DNA of 64,000 nucleotides, taken from assembly GCF_963662255.1 (NCBI RefSeq), contig NC_085055.1, positions 1,287,979 to 1,351,978 of the forward strand, given 5' to 3'. The stretch is from Cinclus cinclus (Eukaryota; Chordata; Aves; Passeriformes; Cinclidae). Both the position numbers and the translations under genes were made by a program. Each line of letters begins with the position of its first letter. The first letter of the stretch is position 1. The notes below the pieces were generated by a model. It saw nothing but the letters and a program-made list of their open reading frames with translations. It had not been told where the DNA came from and did no database searches. This document shows, in pieces, positions 33,301 to 48,300 of this stretch.

Positions 33301-36300
33301 TTTCTATTCTTTCCAAACTGTTTTTCCCCTGATTTTTTTCTGCTCTGAATTTGACTGCAGTGTTTTTATCAAATGGAAACAGTGAAAGGTGGAATCTGAA
33401 ACCATCAGTTTGTATTTAGTACACATCCTTAGTGGTTACTCAGCAGTCTCACTGTTCCAGAAAAGGTAATTTGTAAGCACAAGAACTGATGGCAGTTTGT
33501 TTCCCACACATTTTGTGTAATGGTTGGTCAACTTTGGTGTCTAAGAGACAACCAAAAAAAGTCTAGTGGAGCTTTTCTCCTGGAAAGACCATTTATTTAT
33601 AAGGCTGCCAGGGGGCAGGGATAGATGGGATATTGGAATACTTGGGTCAGATGGGATATTGGGAAGGAATAGAACTGGCAGAGGGTGCCCAGAGCAGCTG
33701 TGGCTGCCCCTGGATCCCTGGCAGTGCCCAAGGCCAGGTTGGGGCTGGGACAGTGGAAGGTGTCCCTGCCATAGCAGGAGTGGCACTGGGTGGGATTTAA
33801 GGTCTCTCCCAACCCAAACCCTTCTGTGATTCCATGAGAGAGGAACCTTGAATTTAGGATGGGAAATCAGGTCAGTGCCTTCCTTGCTCCACTTTCACTG
33901 GGTCCTGTTAATTTTCCAGGTACACTGGACAGATGTGCTGAGTTTAAATTAACTGTGACTGGCATCACTCAGTGTGTGCCAAATCCATTCCTGGTGTCAG
34001 GGAACTGCTCCATATATTAAGGTGGATATTTGGAAGCCGTTCAATCTGTACACTTACTGCAGTGCTTGCAGGGTAATTATTAATGTGCAGAGCAAGGTCC
34101 TGATTTAGACAGAATTTCTTATTCTGTGATTTTTTTTTTTTTTGACTCTGTAGCAAATACTGTAAAAATCCAACCTAATCAGAAATCCTCCCAGATTTTT
34201 GTTTCACCTGAGGAATGGATGGGAAGGAGAGCAGGACTCACTTCCAGCTGAGCCCAGACAGAGAGTATTTATTGTTCTATGACTTCATTTATTTTGAAAT
34301 TCAGTAACAAAACTGACTTGGAAAGAGAAGTTTCGGTACTTGCACGAACCCTTTCAGTTCAGGCCCCTGGTGATTGTGTGCTGTTTTTGGTGGGAGAAGC
34401 AGTGCAAGTTCTCAGCTGTTTGTGTGAGCAGCAGTGGCTGTGCTGCACAGAGCACCCTGTCCTCTCTGTGATAAACCCCCTCCCGTGCTCCCTGCACAGC
34501 TCATTTTGGCCTTTTTCAGTGCACTCATTCCAGTGCTTTGGAACTTCGGGGTACTTATCCTGAAGTACAGTTTCAGGTTTCCAAACACGGACTGCAGCTG
34601 CCAGGAAAAATAAACTTGCATTTTCAGCTCCCTCAGAGCAGCTGTAAAAGGGTTTAAACTGGGGCAACATTAAGAAATGGGGAAATAAAGCTTGTCCAGG
34701 GCATCCTGAAACACTGTTTATGTCAAGCTGTATTTAAACTGCTAAAGGTTGTTGTAGGAGTCTTTAATTTATAATTTTCAAAAGCTCTTTTCTATCCTCT
34801 GGGTAGGGTTTCTTTCTCTTTATCCCAGTGTCTCAAAACATCTTTCTTCTTCTGTAAAACAGAGTTTCTTAATTGGACTTAAACTGTTTGAGCAGGTGCT
34901 TGTGTGTTCCCTGCTTCAAGGTTAATAACCAGATCAGTTGGCAAAGTCTGTTTGCCAGTGTAATAATTGAATTATTTCCATTGGATGTGTGTTGCACGTT
35001 GTGTAATCAGTCCCGAGTCCTTCATCCCTGGCAAAAGGGTTCCAGATTCCAGAGCACCCCAGTGCCATGGACACCGCATCAGCACCAGTCATGAATTATT
35101 TTTGTGAAAAATGTGGATTACATCATTTAATTCCCTCTCCCTCATCTTGCTTCCTTCACTTGGATACGAGTTGTTGGAAAAGCACAGAAATAACATTTAT
35201 CTGGCACAAGCAATTCCCAGATTCATTAATGAAACAGCTTTATAGAACACAGCATTTCATTTTCAATGAATACATCCAACCTGACTCAGAAGTACTTTAG
35301 CATTTCAGTGGGAGCTCCCACATATCAAATTCCAGACCTGCTGTACCTTGGGAAGTTGCCCGGAAGGGAAAGTACTGCTCTAGCTGGGGTTCATTTTGCT
35401 AATGAGGATTTTTATCTTTATTTGTTAAAGCAATAACATCATCTGATCTTAAATGTTCCGGAGCAGCAAATTATTTAAATAGTTCAGATTTATGATTATT
35501 TCTTAGTGTCACTGAGGGTTTTTTTAGCTGAACCTGTTCCTTACAGACAATCTGAAGCATTTTCTCTCTTTGTAGATGCCCCGGGACCAGACAGTGTGCA
35601 AATACTGCGGGGTCAGCTACCTGACACTGCATGAGTTTAAGGTGATGGAAGACAAAGTCAGAGCAATGGAGAAGGAGATCAGAGTTTATAAAGGAAGTCT
35701 AGAACGGGAGCAGAGGCTTCAGGCAGAGTTGCAGGCTCTTCACCACGACCTCGAGCGCTGCCGGGCTGAGAGCGAATCCAAAACAGAAAGGTCAGAGCTC
35801 ATCATCTGCTGTGTGTGGTGGGGAATTTCAGCCCAAAGTCGTTTAAAATACAAGTAACATTTGTCTTTCTTTCCTCAGATGGCCCCTGTACACTGCAATG
35901 CTTGATTTGAATAATTGTTCATAGTATGCTTTGGAAGCAGGTTCAGAATTCCTGAGCAGTTTATGGAATATGTGGAAGGTGAAGGAAAGGCCAGAAGGCA
36001 CTCAGAGGATTTCCCCTGCCCTCACTCCCAAAGGGAAATGATGAATATTTCATCTTATCGTCTTGTAATAAATCTCTGATACTCCAAATGAAATTGGAGT
36101 CTGAAATTCAGGCCGACTGTCTCACAGTACCCTGGGAATCTCAGGATTCCCTCTCTGCTGGGCTGGTACAGAATGCTGAAGCAGTGAGGAACAGTTTGGG
36201 AACTGCCAGGGGCCTTTTGCTTCACAAACAGGAGGTTTCAAATCCTTATAGATATAGGAAAGGCCCCATTAAAGGGGGAGTTTTGTACCTTGAGAACTCC

Positions 36301-39300
36301 AGTAATTAACGACAGATCTCAGAGCCACATTTAGATTTTCAGGCACAGCTAGGACCTCCAAATATGTTCTTTCAGCTCATACTTACAGGGTTTGTATCCT
36401 TTTCCATGCACATATTTTGGAATCAATTGTTATAGTCCATCAGTTGGTTACAGTAGGACTATAAATAATTGATGTTTGTAGCCAATTAATAAAAGATACT
36501 TCAAAGAAATGCATTTTGCTCAAGTTTGCTACTGATGGATTGAGGCCATCAGAAACTCCTGGGTAATTTTTTGCTCATCTGACTCCATCAGACAGAAGGT
36601 TTTTGTAAGGATGAGGTTCTAATTTTAATTATCAGCTCAGTTTGATTTTTGGAATTCCCAGGAGGGGAATTCCCTTGTGTCACTGCCTCACATCAAGGGA
36701 TCTAGAGCTGAAGGTGCTCTTGAGATTGGACTGAAATGCTTTGGAAACCTGTTTTTTTTTTTTTGAGAGTCAATCAAAATTGTTAAAAATTTAACTTAAT
36801 TAATGGATTTAGTTAGGCTTTTGCTTGCTAATATTACTAATAATTCATTTTAGAGCACAAGTTCCCACAAAAGTGAAAAAAATGCATTTATCTTGTAAAT
36901 GACTTAGAATGTTTATTGCAAGATATTTTTCATTTAAATTTAACATCTTCCACCCCCTCCTCCCCAGCATTTAATGTTTTCTGTGGTTTAATATCTATTT
37001 TTAGAGCTTGTTTGCTCCTTGTCCCTTTAACGACCCTGGATGGCAGCTCTGGTGGCAGAATCCAGTGTGTGATCAAATGCACTGCCAGCACATTTTTCTT
37101 GTTGGGGATCATTTACCAGAGCTAAACTTTAAATTTTCATCGAGCTGACTTTCTGTACTAAAGCTGGAACAGTTAATAAAATTTTTATCTCTGCACTTTT
37201 CCCCCCTAAGGCTCCATTTGATTTAAAAGCTGCTGAAATCAAGTGGAATACTTGCAGTAGGTTTCCATTCCAGCCATAAATCAACCACTGTGCCTTGTTA
37301 AGTAACTTGGCTGAATATTCCTTATCTTCTCCTTGCTGTCCTGGGCCTCTCTGACTGCCCTGTGCTGTGGTATCAATATTCAACATCCTGGCTCTGGTCA
37401 GGCTGACAAATCACTGCTCCCACAAGCCAAACATGCCTTTTTCTTACTTTTATCTCTGCTAGACGAAGGGATTGAATCTCTCTTATCAGCTGCAGACTGT
37501 TTCAGTTTTCTGTTCCCTCTAGGTTTAGGTATTCCTGTTTGTACCTGTGGTTTGCCTTGAAAGCCCCCTGGGAGTTTGCTTGTCCTTAGTTACCTTTCCT
37601 TTGGGATCCTGGCAGGAGGAGGGGAATGAGCTGCACTGATCCCACTCAGCTATTCAACCTTATTCTGTGTTAAAATCACTTCAGTCTTGATAATTAATTG
37701 AATTATTATTAATTTAATTAGCAGAATCCTTGCCTCATCCAGTGTAGGAAATGTAAAATAGATGTAAATGCTGAAGATGTCCTCAAGTGCTACATCCACA
37801 CATATCTTGAGCACTTCCAGGGGTGGTGACTTCAGCACTTTCTGAACTGAAAATGAGCTCCTGGCTGTGAAATGAAAGTGAGCAGCTCCTGGCTCTGGGC
37901 AGCTCCCAAAGTTTCATGGCAGTGAAAATCCTGCGGCGGAGCTGTTTTGGACAGAGTGTTCCAGGCTCCTGTGTGCATCCTGTCCTTGCTGGCAGTGCCA
38001 GTGCTGCTCCATCCCTCTGGGAGTCCCGTGCCATGGAGTGCAGGGATTCTTTCTGTGCTGCGAAGCGCCTTGAATCCCCCGGAACACGGAATCCGGGACA
38101 AGGAGGGCGTTTGCAGCTCCTGCTGGGTTTTCTCGTGCTGTTCTTCCCCTGAACGCGTCCTGCCTCAATCCCACTCCGGGCAGGATTCCCCCTGTGCTCC
38201 CAGGAACACGAGCACGGGCTGTGAATCCTCACTGTGGGACGGGGGCTGAGATCAGGCTGTTCCCACCATTCTCCAAGTGCCAGCTTTTAATGAGCCGTTG
38301 CACTCTCCCTTTGTGCTAAAAAGCCCCAAAATAACGTGTTTATTTTGCTTCCTTCTGATGGTATCGGTGGCGTGTAACTGCCTTGCCTTTTCCAGCGGTT
38401 CTTTTGTGTGTGACTGGGCAGGACATGCTGGAAACATCCCTTTAATGTCTGGAATGGAAAGAGGAAGAAAACATATCTCTCCTTGTTTACCAGTTTCTTT
38501 TTAATCCAAAAGATCTTCAAATACTACCCATTCTAGAATAAGAACGGAAAATGAGCATCTGGCTCTCCCTGGCTCCCAGAGTTTGGATTTGTTATTAGTC
38601 AGTGATTAATCACTGTTTTTTCCCTTCATCTGCAAACGTAGATTTGAATTCCTGTAGCTATTTAGGGAATGGACATTTCCTTGTGAGTGACAGCAGTTCT
38701 GCTCCCAGCCAAAATCCAACAGATTTAATCTCTCCCCTCCTGCTCTCCACCTCCTGGAAATTTGCAGGTAGCAGTGGGTAAAATTTCTTAAAAGGGTAAT
38801 GCCAGGAATGTCTTCAGTTTCTTATTTGTGTGGTTTTTTAAATTATTTTTTTAAATTGTTCCAGGGAACACAATTGTACTCCAGAAACTTGCTTCTTAAC
38901 CCCCAGATGTTCAGTTCAGATTTTGTTAGAGCTCTGAAAATCCAGGTTTCTTAACCAGGACTAATATTTTTTAAAATGTGCTTTTTGGTGCTGATGTGTG
39001 TGATAACAGTAACTAATGCACTGTCATAGTTTGGTTTCTTTTTATATATTTTCAGTATAAATCATTCTCATTCTCTTCTGCTGTTTAAAACTGAAGCCAA
39101 GGCTGATGTAGGGTTTCTGCCAGCCTTTGGTTTTATAAAATACTTGTCTATTCAAATATTATTTATTTACTGGTGGCAATGAGTCACCAGCAGACTAATA
39201 GATCATCTTCTCTGTGTGAACAGTAAGTGCTGAAAGCTTAAACAGGGGCTGGTTTTTAACAGTTGCTTGTCACTGGAGTTGTATTTTTGGGCTGGAAGGC

Positions 39301-42300
39301 TGCTTTAGGATGGTTATCTACAGAAAACATCTGGGGCTGATGTGCTGTGTGGGATTGTTCCTCACATGTACCACAGGAAGGAATTTGGATTTAGCTCTTT
39401 TATTCCTGTGCAGTTCCATTCCTTTCCTGACAATTATGGGAACAAGTGCTGAATTGTTGGAAGAGCAGTGTTAAAACTGTGCTTGTTTACACTGGGATGG
39501 CTGTGCCTGAAAAACATACTGGTGCTGTAAAGGAAAGTTCCCAAGGTAAATGTTAGAGGTGAAGAACACCTTGGGGGGATGGTTCTGGATGGTTCTGGGG
39601 GTTTTTGCTGTGCCTGAGGCCAGCACAGAGCTGGGTCCTGCCCTGAGAAAGCTGCAACCAAAGCTGTAGGTTGATTATTGGTGCAAACAATTCTGATTGT
39701 TTTATTTACATCCACAGGATAAAAGCTCTGACAGTGGAACTTAAAACCAAGCAGGAGGAGATGAAAACTGTGAAAGCTGATCTGCAGTATTTCCAGGAGG
39801 AGAAGGAAGCTGCCTACAAGCAGTCACAGGTGCTCAGGTGAAAACCCAACAAAAAATGCTGATGTTGGAAATGCTCTGTTTCTTACATAAATGTTGTTTA
39901 TAAAGATTTACCACAAACCTGGGCATACAGTCATTTAAACATGATTACTCTGATTTCTCAATTAAAAATGATTGTACAATTTTCTGTACATGATTTTGTT
40001 CATGAAACAAGCCCAGTTTTCTTCATTTATGCATAAAAGCTCTAAAAATTTAGATGGGGAAACTTATTATACATATATTCAGTACCCAGCACATTTCATA
40101 CACTAAATTATTTTAACCCAATGCAGTATAAATTATCAGATAATGGGAAAGTAGTTGTCAAGCTTAGTCTAATTTCCAAGTTTTATTTATAAAATAATTT
40201 CTAAATATACATCTGGTATGTTTTCTTTCTTGCAGAACTACCTTGGAACACCATTGCTCCACTCTGAACAAGGCTGTCTCACTATTCCCTTTCATTAGAA
40301 GTGAATTAGACAGTATTAAAGAGGTCATCTCCACCAACCTGGAGAACTTTGCTGCCATGAAGGAAGAAATTTTTCAGCAAATAAAAGCCGTAAGCAAAGA
40401 AGCTCTGACAGGTAAAGCATCCTGCCACCATTCTGGGCAAGAGAAAAAAGGATCCTGTAGGGTGATGGTCCAGCATCCTTGTGGGGGCTGCTGGAGCATC
40501 CTGCAGTGCTGCCCCCCAAACTGGGCAGGCTGCACCCCTTCCTTGGAGCCAGCCCTCACCCAGCATCAGCAGCTCTGCCCCCTCCCATTTCTGAGTGAGA
40601 GCAAGCTCTGCCAAATGCAGCCTGCCTTATCTGAGGGCTCCTTGGGCCTGGCAGGGGGCTGGGGGTGATTCCTATGGCCCCCAGGCTGCTCCCTGCTCCA
40701 GCAAGGATGGCCTTCAAGGACAGGGGAGCAAGGCACAGCCCTGGGCTTGTTCAGAAGGGGTCGTGCCCAGCCTCAGGCTGGAACTCACACTGAGCCTTGA
40801 GTACCATTTTTGCTGTGCCTCAGCTGAGATTGGTTTCACTGAGAAGAGTGTGCAGTGGTGCAATTACAGGCTGCAACAGCCAGAGCTTCCCAGCTGGCCC
40901 TGCGCCCACTTTTACAGCTTTAAAGGCCTTCAGAAATGATGTTCAGTCATATTCCTTTCCTAGCAGTTGTTCAGTGTGGATGAGTGGACAAGGTGCTGTT
41001 TCGCTGAATCACAAAATCACAGAATATCCTGAGCTGGGAGGGATCCACAAGGATCAAGTCCAGCTCCTGGCCATGCACAACACAACCCAAAGATCCCTCT
41101 TTGGTTGGCCAGGTGAACCCCTGGGGGTCAGTTTGATCAGGGCTTTGAGGGCAGGCTGGGTGATGTGCATGTCCCACCTCCCTCTGTCCCTGTGAGCTCC
41201 AGTGAAACCTCCAGTGCCTGGAGCTGTTTGCCACAGCAGCTGCCCCGTGGGCTGTGCTTCCATGAGCAGTGAATTCCTCAGCGATTGCTTTGTTCCCTCT
41301 GGGAAGGGCTCGAGCCCAGAGACTGAGCCAGCAGCAGCCGGGAGCTGGGGGCCCCGGGCCACACAGGGCTCCTGCCTGCTGGAGATGTGTGCCCAGAACA
41401 TCCCTCCCTAATCTTCACTCCTGTAGGAACAGTGAACTGAAGTGCCAGTGTCCACATGACACAGGAATTCCTCTCTTCCTGGGCTCATTCCGTGCCTGCT
41501 GCAGGCTGAAGGAAATGGCAGTTTGTGTCCCTGCAGACATCTGCAGCCTCAGAGGGATCCATACATTTCAGGGCTTCTGTATTCCTTGTTCTGGTTGTTG
41601 TAGTACTCCAGATATACAGAGGATCTGTGTGGAAGCAGGAGTGGAGCCTTTCTCACACAGGCTCTGTATCCCTCATCCGACATTTCCCACTATAGACTAG
41701 TGCCACACCAGGAATGTCACACCCATCTCAAATCCAGCTTTCTACATCAAAACCATTCAGCCCCACTTTTTTTTTTTTGTTGGCCTGTGAATACCATCTA
41801 AAAACTTTGATGTTCTTGTTCACGATTAACATAACTTAACAGCCTGAACGGATTTGTTTTGCCTCCTCAGAAATCCCCAAACTGAACCAAAGATTGGCAA
41901 AATCCCAGAGGGAGAACGAGTGTCTCCAGGAGAAGATCAGACACCTCACTGGGGTGGCTGACACAGTTGAGCTGAAAACTCAGCAGCTCCAAACTTCCCT
42001 TCAGCAGGGAAACGAGCTCCAGAGTCGCTGCCGTGAGCTGCAGAAGGAAACTCTGGGTAAGAGAAGCTTTTATCCTTCCTAGCAAAAATCCAAAGGAAAA
42101 AAAAAGCAGTTTTAAAAGCACCAAAGTTGTGGTTGTTACTGTGAAAAGACTCAACAGGCCTGAATAAAAGGTATCCTGCAGTCAGAAGGAGGGAATGTCA
42201 TTCCAAGGAGTCTGGAGCCCTGCTGGGAGCACCAGGCAGCTGAGTGGGAGGGCAAGTGAAGAAAAAGGGGAAAATAATGAAGGTGGTGGAACACAATCCT

Positions 42301-45300
42301 GCTGTTAATTGTCCATCTTAAGCAGAACATTGAATTTTACCTCTGATGGTAAAATCCAAAGGATTGGTCTCATTTTGAGTGCAGGACCAGGAAGGACTTG
42401 TGGCTCTCAGAACAGGACTGAAAAGCAGGCCAGGCCAGGCCCTTTCTCTGAGTCATTAAACAAGACACTCTAATGATCCACCCTTGATTGTGTCTCAGGA
42501 AGCAGAGAATGCTCTTGGAAAGGGTGAGAGCAGTGACAGCTCTTGAAATGAAACCCTGGGAGCTCTGTGTACACAAAAACTCACTGCAAAAGGATTGTTT
42601 CTGTTGGTATCCCTTGGATCTCTTTTCTCTTGCATTCACAGCTCTGGCTCAGAGGTATTTGAAGACCTTGGGAGCACATTTGAGGTTGTGCTGTTCCAGG
42701 CAGGGTTTGGAGTGCCCAGGCTGGCACTGCAGTGCCCATCTGCCTTGTGCTCTGGGTGGGGACACACTGAAAGGTCACAGCCATGGTCACGGTGGGGGAA
42801 CTTCTCTGGTCCTCCAGTACCTGTGAAAATACCAGATGTGAGATCCCATCCATGAGTAACCAACCCCTGGTGCTGAGGATAGGCACAATAATATCTTATA
42901 TATTGCTGTTGAATTGGTTTATTTTTATAACAACACTGCTGAAAAGCTCCAGCAAAGACATCTTGTGTCTTTGTAGAAATAATAAGGGGCAGTGGACATA
43001 AAATCTCATCAGATGATCTCTCACGCTCTGAAACACATGAGTTAGCATTGTAACATCAAACAGTTGTATTATTCTATTTATGCTGATAGGAAAAGTGCCC
43101 TTAGCTCAGTTCACTTTCCCCCTCTGTTTGCTCCAGAGGTTGCTGCAAACTGTAAATTCAGAATTTCTCCATGAACATGGCAAATAAATACTTTCATTTT
43201 CAGCTTTGCCCCCCCTTTAATTCCATGCAGAATTGCTTTGTTGTTACCTTAAAAGAGAGGTTTTTGCAGTCTCTATTTTATTACATTTTTAAAAGGTTGT
43301 TCAATGCGGTCTATATTTTTTGGAGGGGGCCTGCATGGCTTCTTGGATCTTCTGAAAACCTGAATTTGCTTCCCTAAATTGGCATGTTGCATCAGCCCAT
43401 CACAGTTAATTGTCACAGAATCCTGGAATAGTTTGGGTTGGGAAGGACCTTAAAGCTCATCCATTCCCATCCCTGCCATGGACAGGGAAACCTTCCACTG
43501 TCCCAGGTTGAAAATATGCAGTGAAATATAAAACAACAGAGATTTTGTAGAGAAAACACAGCTAAAACATCATACATAGAATTCATACAGAATATTAGAA
43601 CCCTGCAAAATCTTAATGATGAGTAAAAATACCCTCTAAGCTGGTTGATGTTTTATGTGAGACATTTTAAAATGTATTAATAAAAATGTAGCAGTCACTT
43701 GCTAATAAATGAGTTATTAAGAAGTAGTAAAACGTTTGATGTGGGTATCCAGAAGGAGGTTTCAAGGCAGGAAGGCTGCTGGCTCAGACATTTGGATTCC
43801 CCCCTTCCTGAATGGATCAGTAAAACACAAATCCAGGAGGATTTGAGGGGGTCTGGCTTTAGGGAACACGTTGCTGGGTTGGGGTAATAAACCCAGCTAA
43901 TGCACTGCTGATAAAAAATGGTTCTCTTTGAAATACCAAAGAGCATTTTTTTAGTGAAACAAACATTAAATATGAAATGGATTTGCCATTGTGTTAAAAT
44001 AAATGAGTGGGAACAAACAGCATCTTGCTGGAAATCAGTTCCAGGGAGTGGATTTGCCCTGTCCAAAGTCAGGGTGTGGAAATCAGCCACATCCTGAGTG
44101 TCCATGCTTTGGGGGGAGCTTGGGCTTTTGCCTTATTTTGCTTTTTTTTTTCCCCTCACACAAACTACTCTTAAAGTCCCTCTTTGGTACTGAAGTAATT
44201 TGACAATCCAGAAATAATCAAAAACTGCCAGGATTTGTGATTTCCCTGTTTCTAAAGGATTTTCCTTTCTGCAGCCAATATTTTGAGGATTCTTCTGTTG
44301 CATATTTCTCACAGAATTGTAAAGTCACAATTATTTCACACCACAGTAGGTATTTGCAGGAGCAGGAACCAAGCAGTTGTTTCTGCTGCTGTTTTTTTGT
44401 TCTCCTGCTTGTCTTGACTTTCTGAGGATTCCCTTTGTAGGGGATTTGTGGGATCAGGTGATTGCTGCCTTCAAGCCATTTTCAGCCTCACAGAGCATCA
44501 CCCAGTTGGAGGGAGGTGACAGGTCTTGACAAATGCTCAGCACAGGGTAAGGTCTGCTGGATAATTGTGTAATCAATCAGACTCCCCAAATCAAAAATCA
44601 ATAATGATGATAACGTGTCTGTGTTTTTAGTGCTGGGAGCAGCAGGGCTGCGGTAGCACGGGCTCCTCAAAAATTTCTGCTTTCATTTTATTACCAGCTC
44701 AATCCTTTACTTAATCACAGATAAAGAATCATTTTTCTTCCCCAAAGTCCTTGTGGTTTTTCTTTAGCTCATGACAGCTCTTGGCTTGCTCTGGAAGGGT
44801 TGAAATTGCTGGCGATGCTCCCAAAATCTGAATTTTCAGTCTTTTGCTGTTGCTGCTCCATAGTCTACTTCAGCTTCAAATATAAACTTGGTGGTGTGCT
44901 GCCATAATGAGGCTGATGAGAGATGATGGAAAACTGGAGGAGCTGGGGAGGGGAATGTTAGCACTGCTCATGGGAAGGAGAGGAGAGGGGAATGTTAGCA
45001 CTGCTCATAGAAAGGAGGTGTTCTACTCTCCCCAAGTGTCTCTAATGGCACTTTAAAGACCACTTTGAAAAGCTTTGAAAATGCAAAGGGGGAATAGTTT
45101 CCTGCGGTTTTAGGTAGGCTGCAGTTCAAACAGCCCCTATTCATGCTACAAGTGCTGTTGAGATGTATTTTTTCAGAATTCCAGCTTCGGTGGGAAGGCT
45201 GGGGAATGCAGGGCTGCTGTTGGAGCAGAGTGTGAGGAGGCAATGGCTCATTGGAGCTTTCCAGCACAGGAATACATGGAAAACAATCCCAGTTCTCTGC

Positions 45301-48300
45301 CACGAGGGGCTGGGATCAGGCTGCTGTGGAGTGTGACTGAGAGAAGGGCCACACCTGGCTTCTTGAGGAAAATCAGGAATCCAGGTTCTCCTGTGGAGCC
45401 GGGCTGGGAGAAGGGAAGGATGCAGGGGGAGCTGGAGAGGGGCTGGCGACAAGGCATGGAGGGACAGGACACGGGGAATGGCTTCACATGGACAGAGGGC
45501 AGGGCTGGATGGGATATTGGGAATTAGGAATTCCTGGCTGGGCTGGCATTCCCAGAGCAGCTGTGGCTGCCCCTGGATCCCTGGCAGTGCCCAAGGCCAG
45601 GTTGGACATGGCAGCGGTGGCACTGGGTGGGGTTTAATGTCCCTCCCAACACAAATCATAATTCTGTATTAAAGGATGTGTCTCTCTTGTATTTTGTTTT
45701 GTCTTCTTGGCCTAAATACTGAGGGTAAAAATTATCCCCAAGGAAAATTCAGGTCAGAATCTCCATTTTTTATTTCCTTTTCAGCTTTCCCAGCCAATAA
45801 GTAAGGACAGTATTTCAAACCAATTTTAATGTGTAGGAGAAGCAGGTCTTTAGGAATTTTAACATATCCCAATTAGCTTGGCTTCAAACAGACAGGAATA
45901 CAGGCAGAAAATTCAGACTTTAGACCCAGTCCTCTGATGCTGGAGAGTGAACTCTGGCCATGGATGAGCAAATCCAACCCTTCTGAGTGCAGGCATGCTT
46001 GTAGTGTGTCACGGGGAGGGGGGGTGGGAGGGGAGCAGGCTTTGCCAAAATGCCATTTTTTCCCTTTTTAAGGATTTTTAAGGTCTTGGAGATTGTCATG
46101 TTTTCATGGTTGCAGTTGTTGGTTTATTCTGTTGAGGCTGCCCTTGGTTTGTGCCGCCCACAACTATTTAGAATCTGGTGCCTTTTTCTGCTGTTTTTTT
46201 CTGCTGGTTTTCTATGTGAAGGTGAAAGAATGAAGCAGAAAGCCCAGTCTGGCAGTGGTCAGCAGCATCTGCTGGGAGAGATAAGCCCCAGTCACTCCTC
46301 TCCTGGCACATCCTCCCAGTTCCTGGCAGCTTTTACTGGTTTGGACACTTCCTGATGGCACTGGTGAGGTCTCCAGAAAGGATCTAAATCTGGAGTCCAT
46401 CCCTGGGCTCCTTCCAGACTTCTGTGAGTCACAAATTAAAAGAAGGACTTTCTTGTGTAGACAAAAAAAAAAAAAAAAAAAAAGAAATTGTCTTGGAGAA
46501 CACAGTATATGAACTATTATAAATACAAATAATTCAGTTCTGTGCAGGGACTTTGGGGTGTTACTTCACTTCTTTGGTCTCTTTACAAACACGTGATGAG
46601 GCAATGTTTTCCTGCTCTGACACTGTAATTTTTCATGGATGTATTTCATATTTCTCACAGATTGTCTGCTATGGTCTTTAAATAACTGTGCTGAAAACTA
46701 GCTGTGTTAAGTGTACATCTGAAATTGCCTGGAATTGGTGTTCTGAGAAAAATTAAATATTTTTGCCCCCTTTGACACAGCTCACTGGCCAAATTCAGGG
46801 CCTGTACAAGGAGTAGCTATTAAGGCTATTAAGTAAGTTTTAAATAATTGCTGCAACCTCCTTTTTCCCAGAATACAAGAGAAACTCAGCAAGAGGGGCT
46901 GGCTTCCAGTCTGCCTTGGCCAGGGATCTGTGTGCTCTCTATTCCAATTCCTTGACCACCTTCCAGCTTTGAGCTGCCAGTGTGTCCCAGGCTGCTCCCT
47001 GATGGCAGGACCCAAAGGTCTGGAGGGGAGAGGAAGGTGAAGGATCCAAACCCTCCTGGCCCATGGCAGATGGCTTTGAGCTTCCAGCTGTGGCTGCTCC
47101 ATCCCTGGCACTGTCCCAGGCCAGGCTGGGCAGGGCTGGGAGCAGCCTGGGACAATGGGAGCTGTCCCTGCCATGGCAGGGGTGGCACTGGGTGGGATTT
47201 AAAGCCCCTCCCAACCCAAATTATCCTGGCATTCCATGATCTAGTTGATCTGTGTTTATGAACCTCCCCATAAGTCTTAAGTACAGGGAAATAATCTTCT
47301 TTTTCGTGTGCATGTATGGAACACTGAGCTTTTATTTAGATTACCCCCAAATTGTCAGGAATTATATTGGATTGGATTTGGTAGGTTTTGCAGGAAAAGC
47401 AGAAAATTACACAGCTCTACCACGTGTGCCTCTGATCCAGCCTCACTGGGAATCTGTTAGGAATTAGCTGTGGAGTTGATGGCTTCCAGAGTGGCTGCTT
47501 ACTCAATGTGCTGCTTATTATTTTGATTTTTCACTGAAAACTTTACCAGTTGTCGCTGTTTCCAGGCAGGAGCTGGAGCACTGTGCCCTTGGATGCAAAC
47601 TGGGTGGTGAAATTCCTGAAAGCCAGCTGTGGGCAGCCTCTGCTGGGTGTTCTACACACACCAGGGGCTCCAGTGATGCAATTCAAGGAAGAGGAAACAG
47701 TCCCCAGCTTTGTTCTGTTTCTGTGGTTCAGCAGGTCCTCGTGCACGTTCAGGCTGTGCCCCTCAGCTTCTGTCCTTCTCCCAGCAATCCCAGCATGGGC
47801 TCACTGGGAGGTTACTGGAAGGTTTATGGCTGTGGTCAGAGCCATTCTGAGTCACAAAAATCAAGTAAAATTAGACATGAATGAAACTGAGATAATTTGG
47901 CCTGCTGAGTGTTTGAGATGTGCTTCTTGCAGTACTAGGCTCAGTGTCAGAATTACAGAGTGTGAGTTCTTTCTGTTGGCTTTGCATGTTTTGCAATAGG
48001 CTTTATTTTCATTACCAGAATATTTTCACATAAGTGTTTGAATGTATTTTCCTCTGTTCAGGAAGTTTTCAACACAAGTTTCCATTTGTATTGCCATTCT
48101 CCTTATTAGCTGCCTCATTTTTACCACGGCTTTCATTGAAATCTGCCTCCATGGGTGTGGGACTTTCTGCTCACCAGCTCTCATTGACTTTGGTGGGAAT
48201 TCTCTCTAGAGAAGACTTGCAGAAACCATTTGTATAATTAAATCCATCTCTTCCCTCATGAAAAACTCCTGTGCATGAAAACTTCTGGAGACAAATGGAG

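Noticed and set aside
35067..35300. CxxC-bearing frame (NYFCEKCGLHH) just before LEKR1 exon 2
   Set aside because: No acceptor or donor joins it to LEKR1; a single CxxC occurs by chance.
46463..46483. A run as the tail of a processed pseudogene
   Set aside because: No coding-like or gene-like body was recognised upstream and no target duplication is visible.
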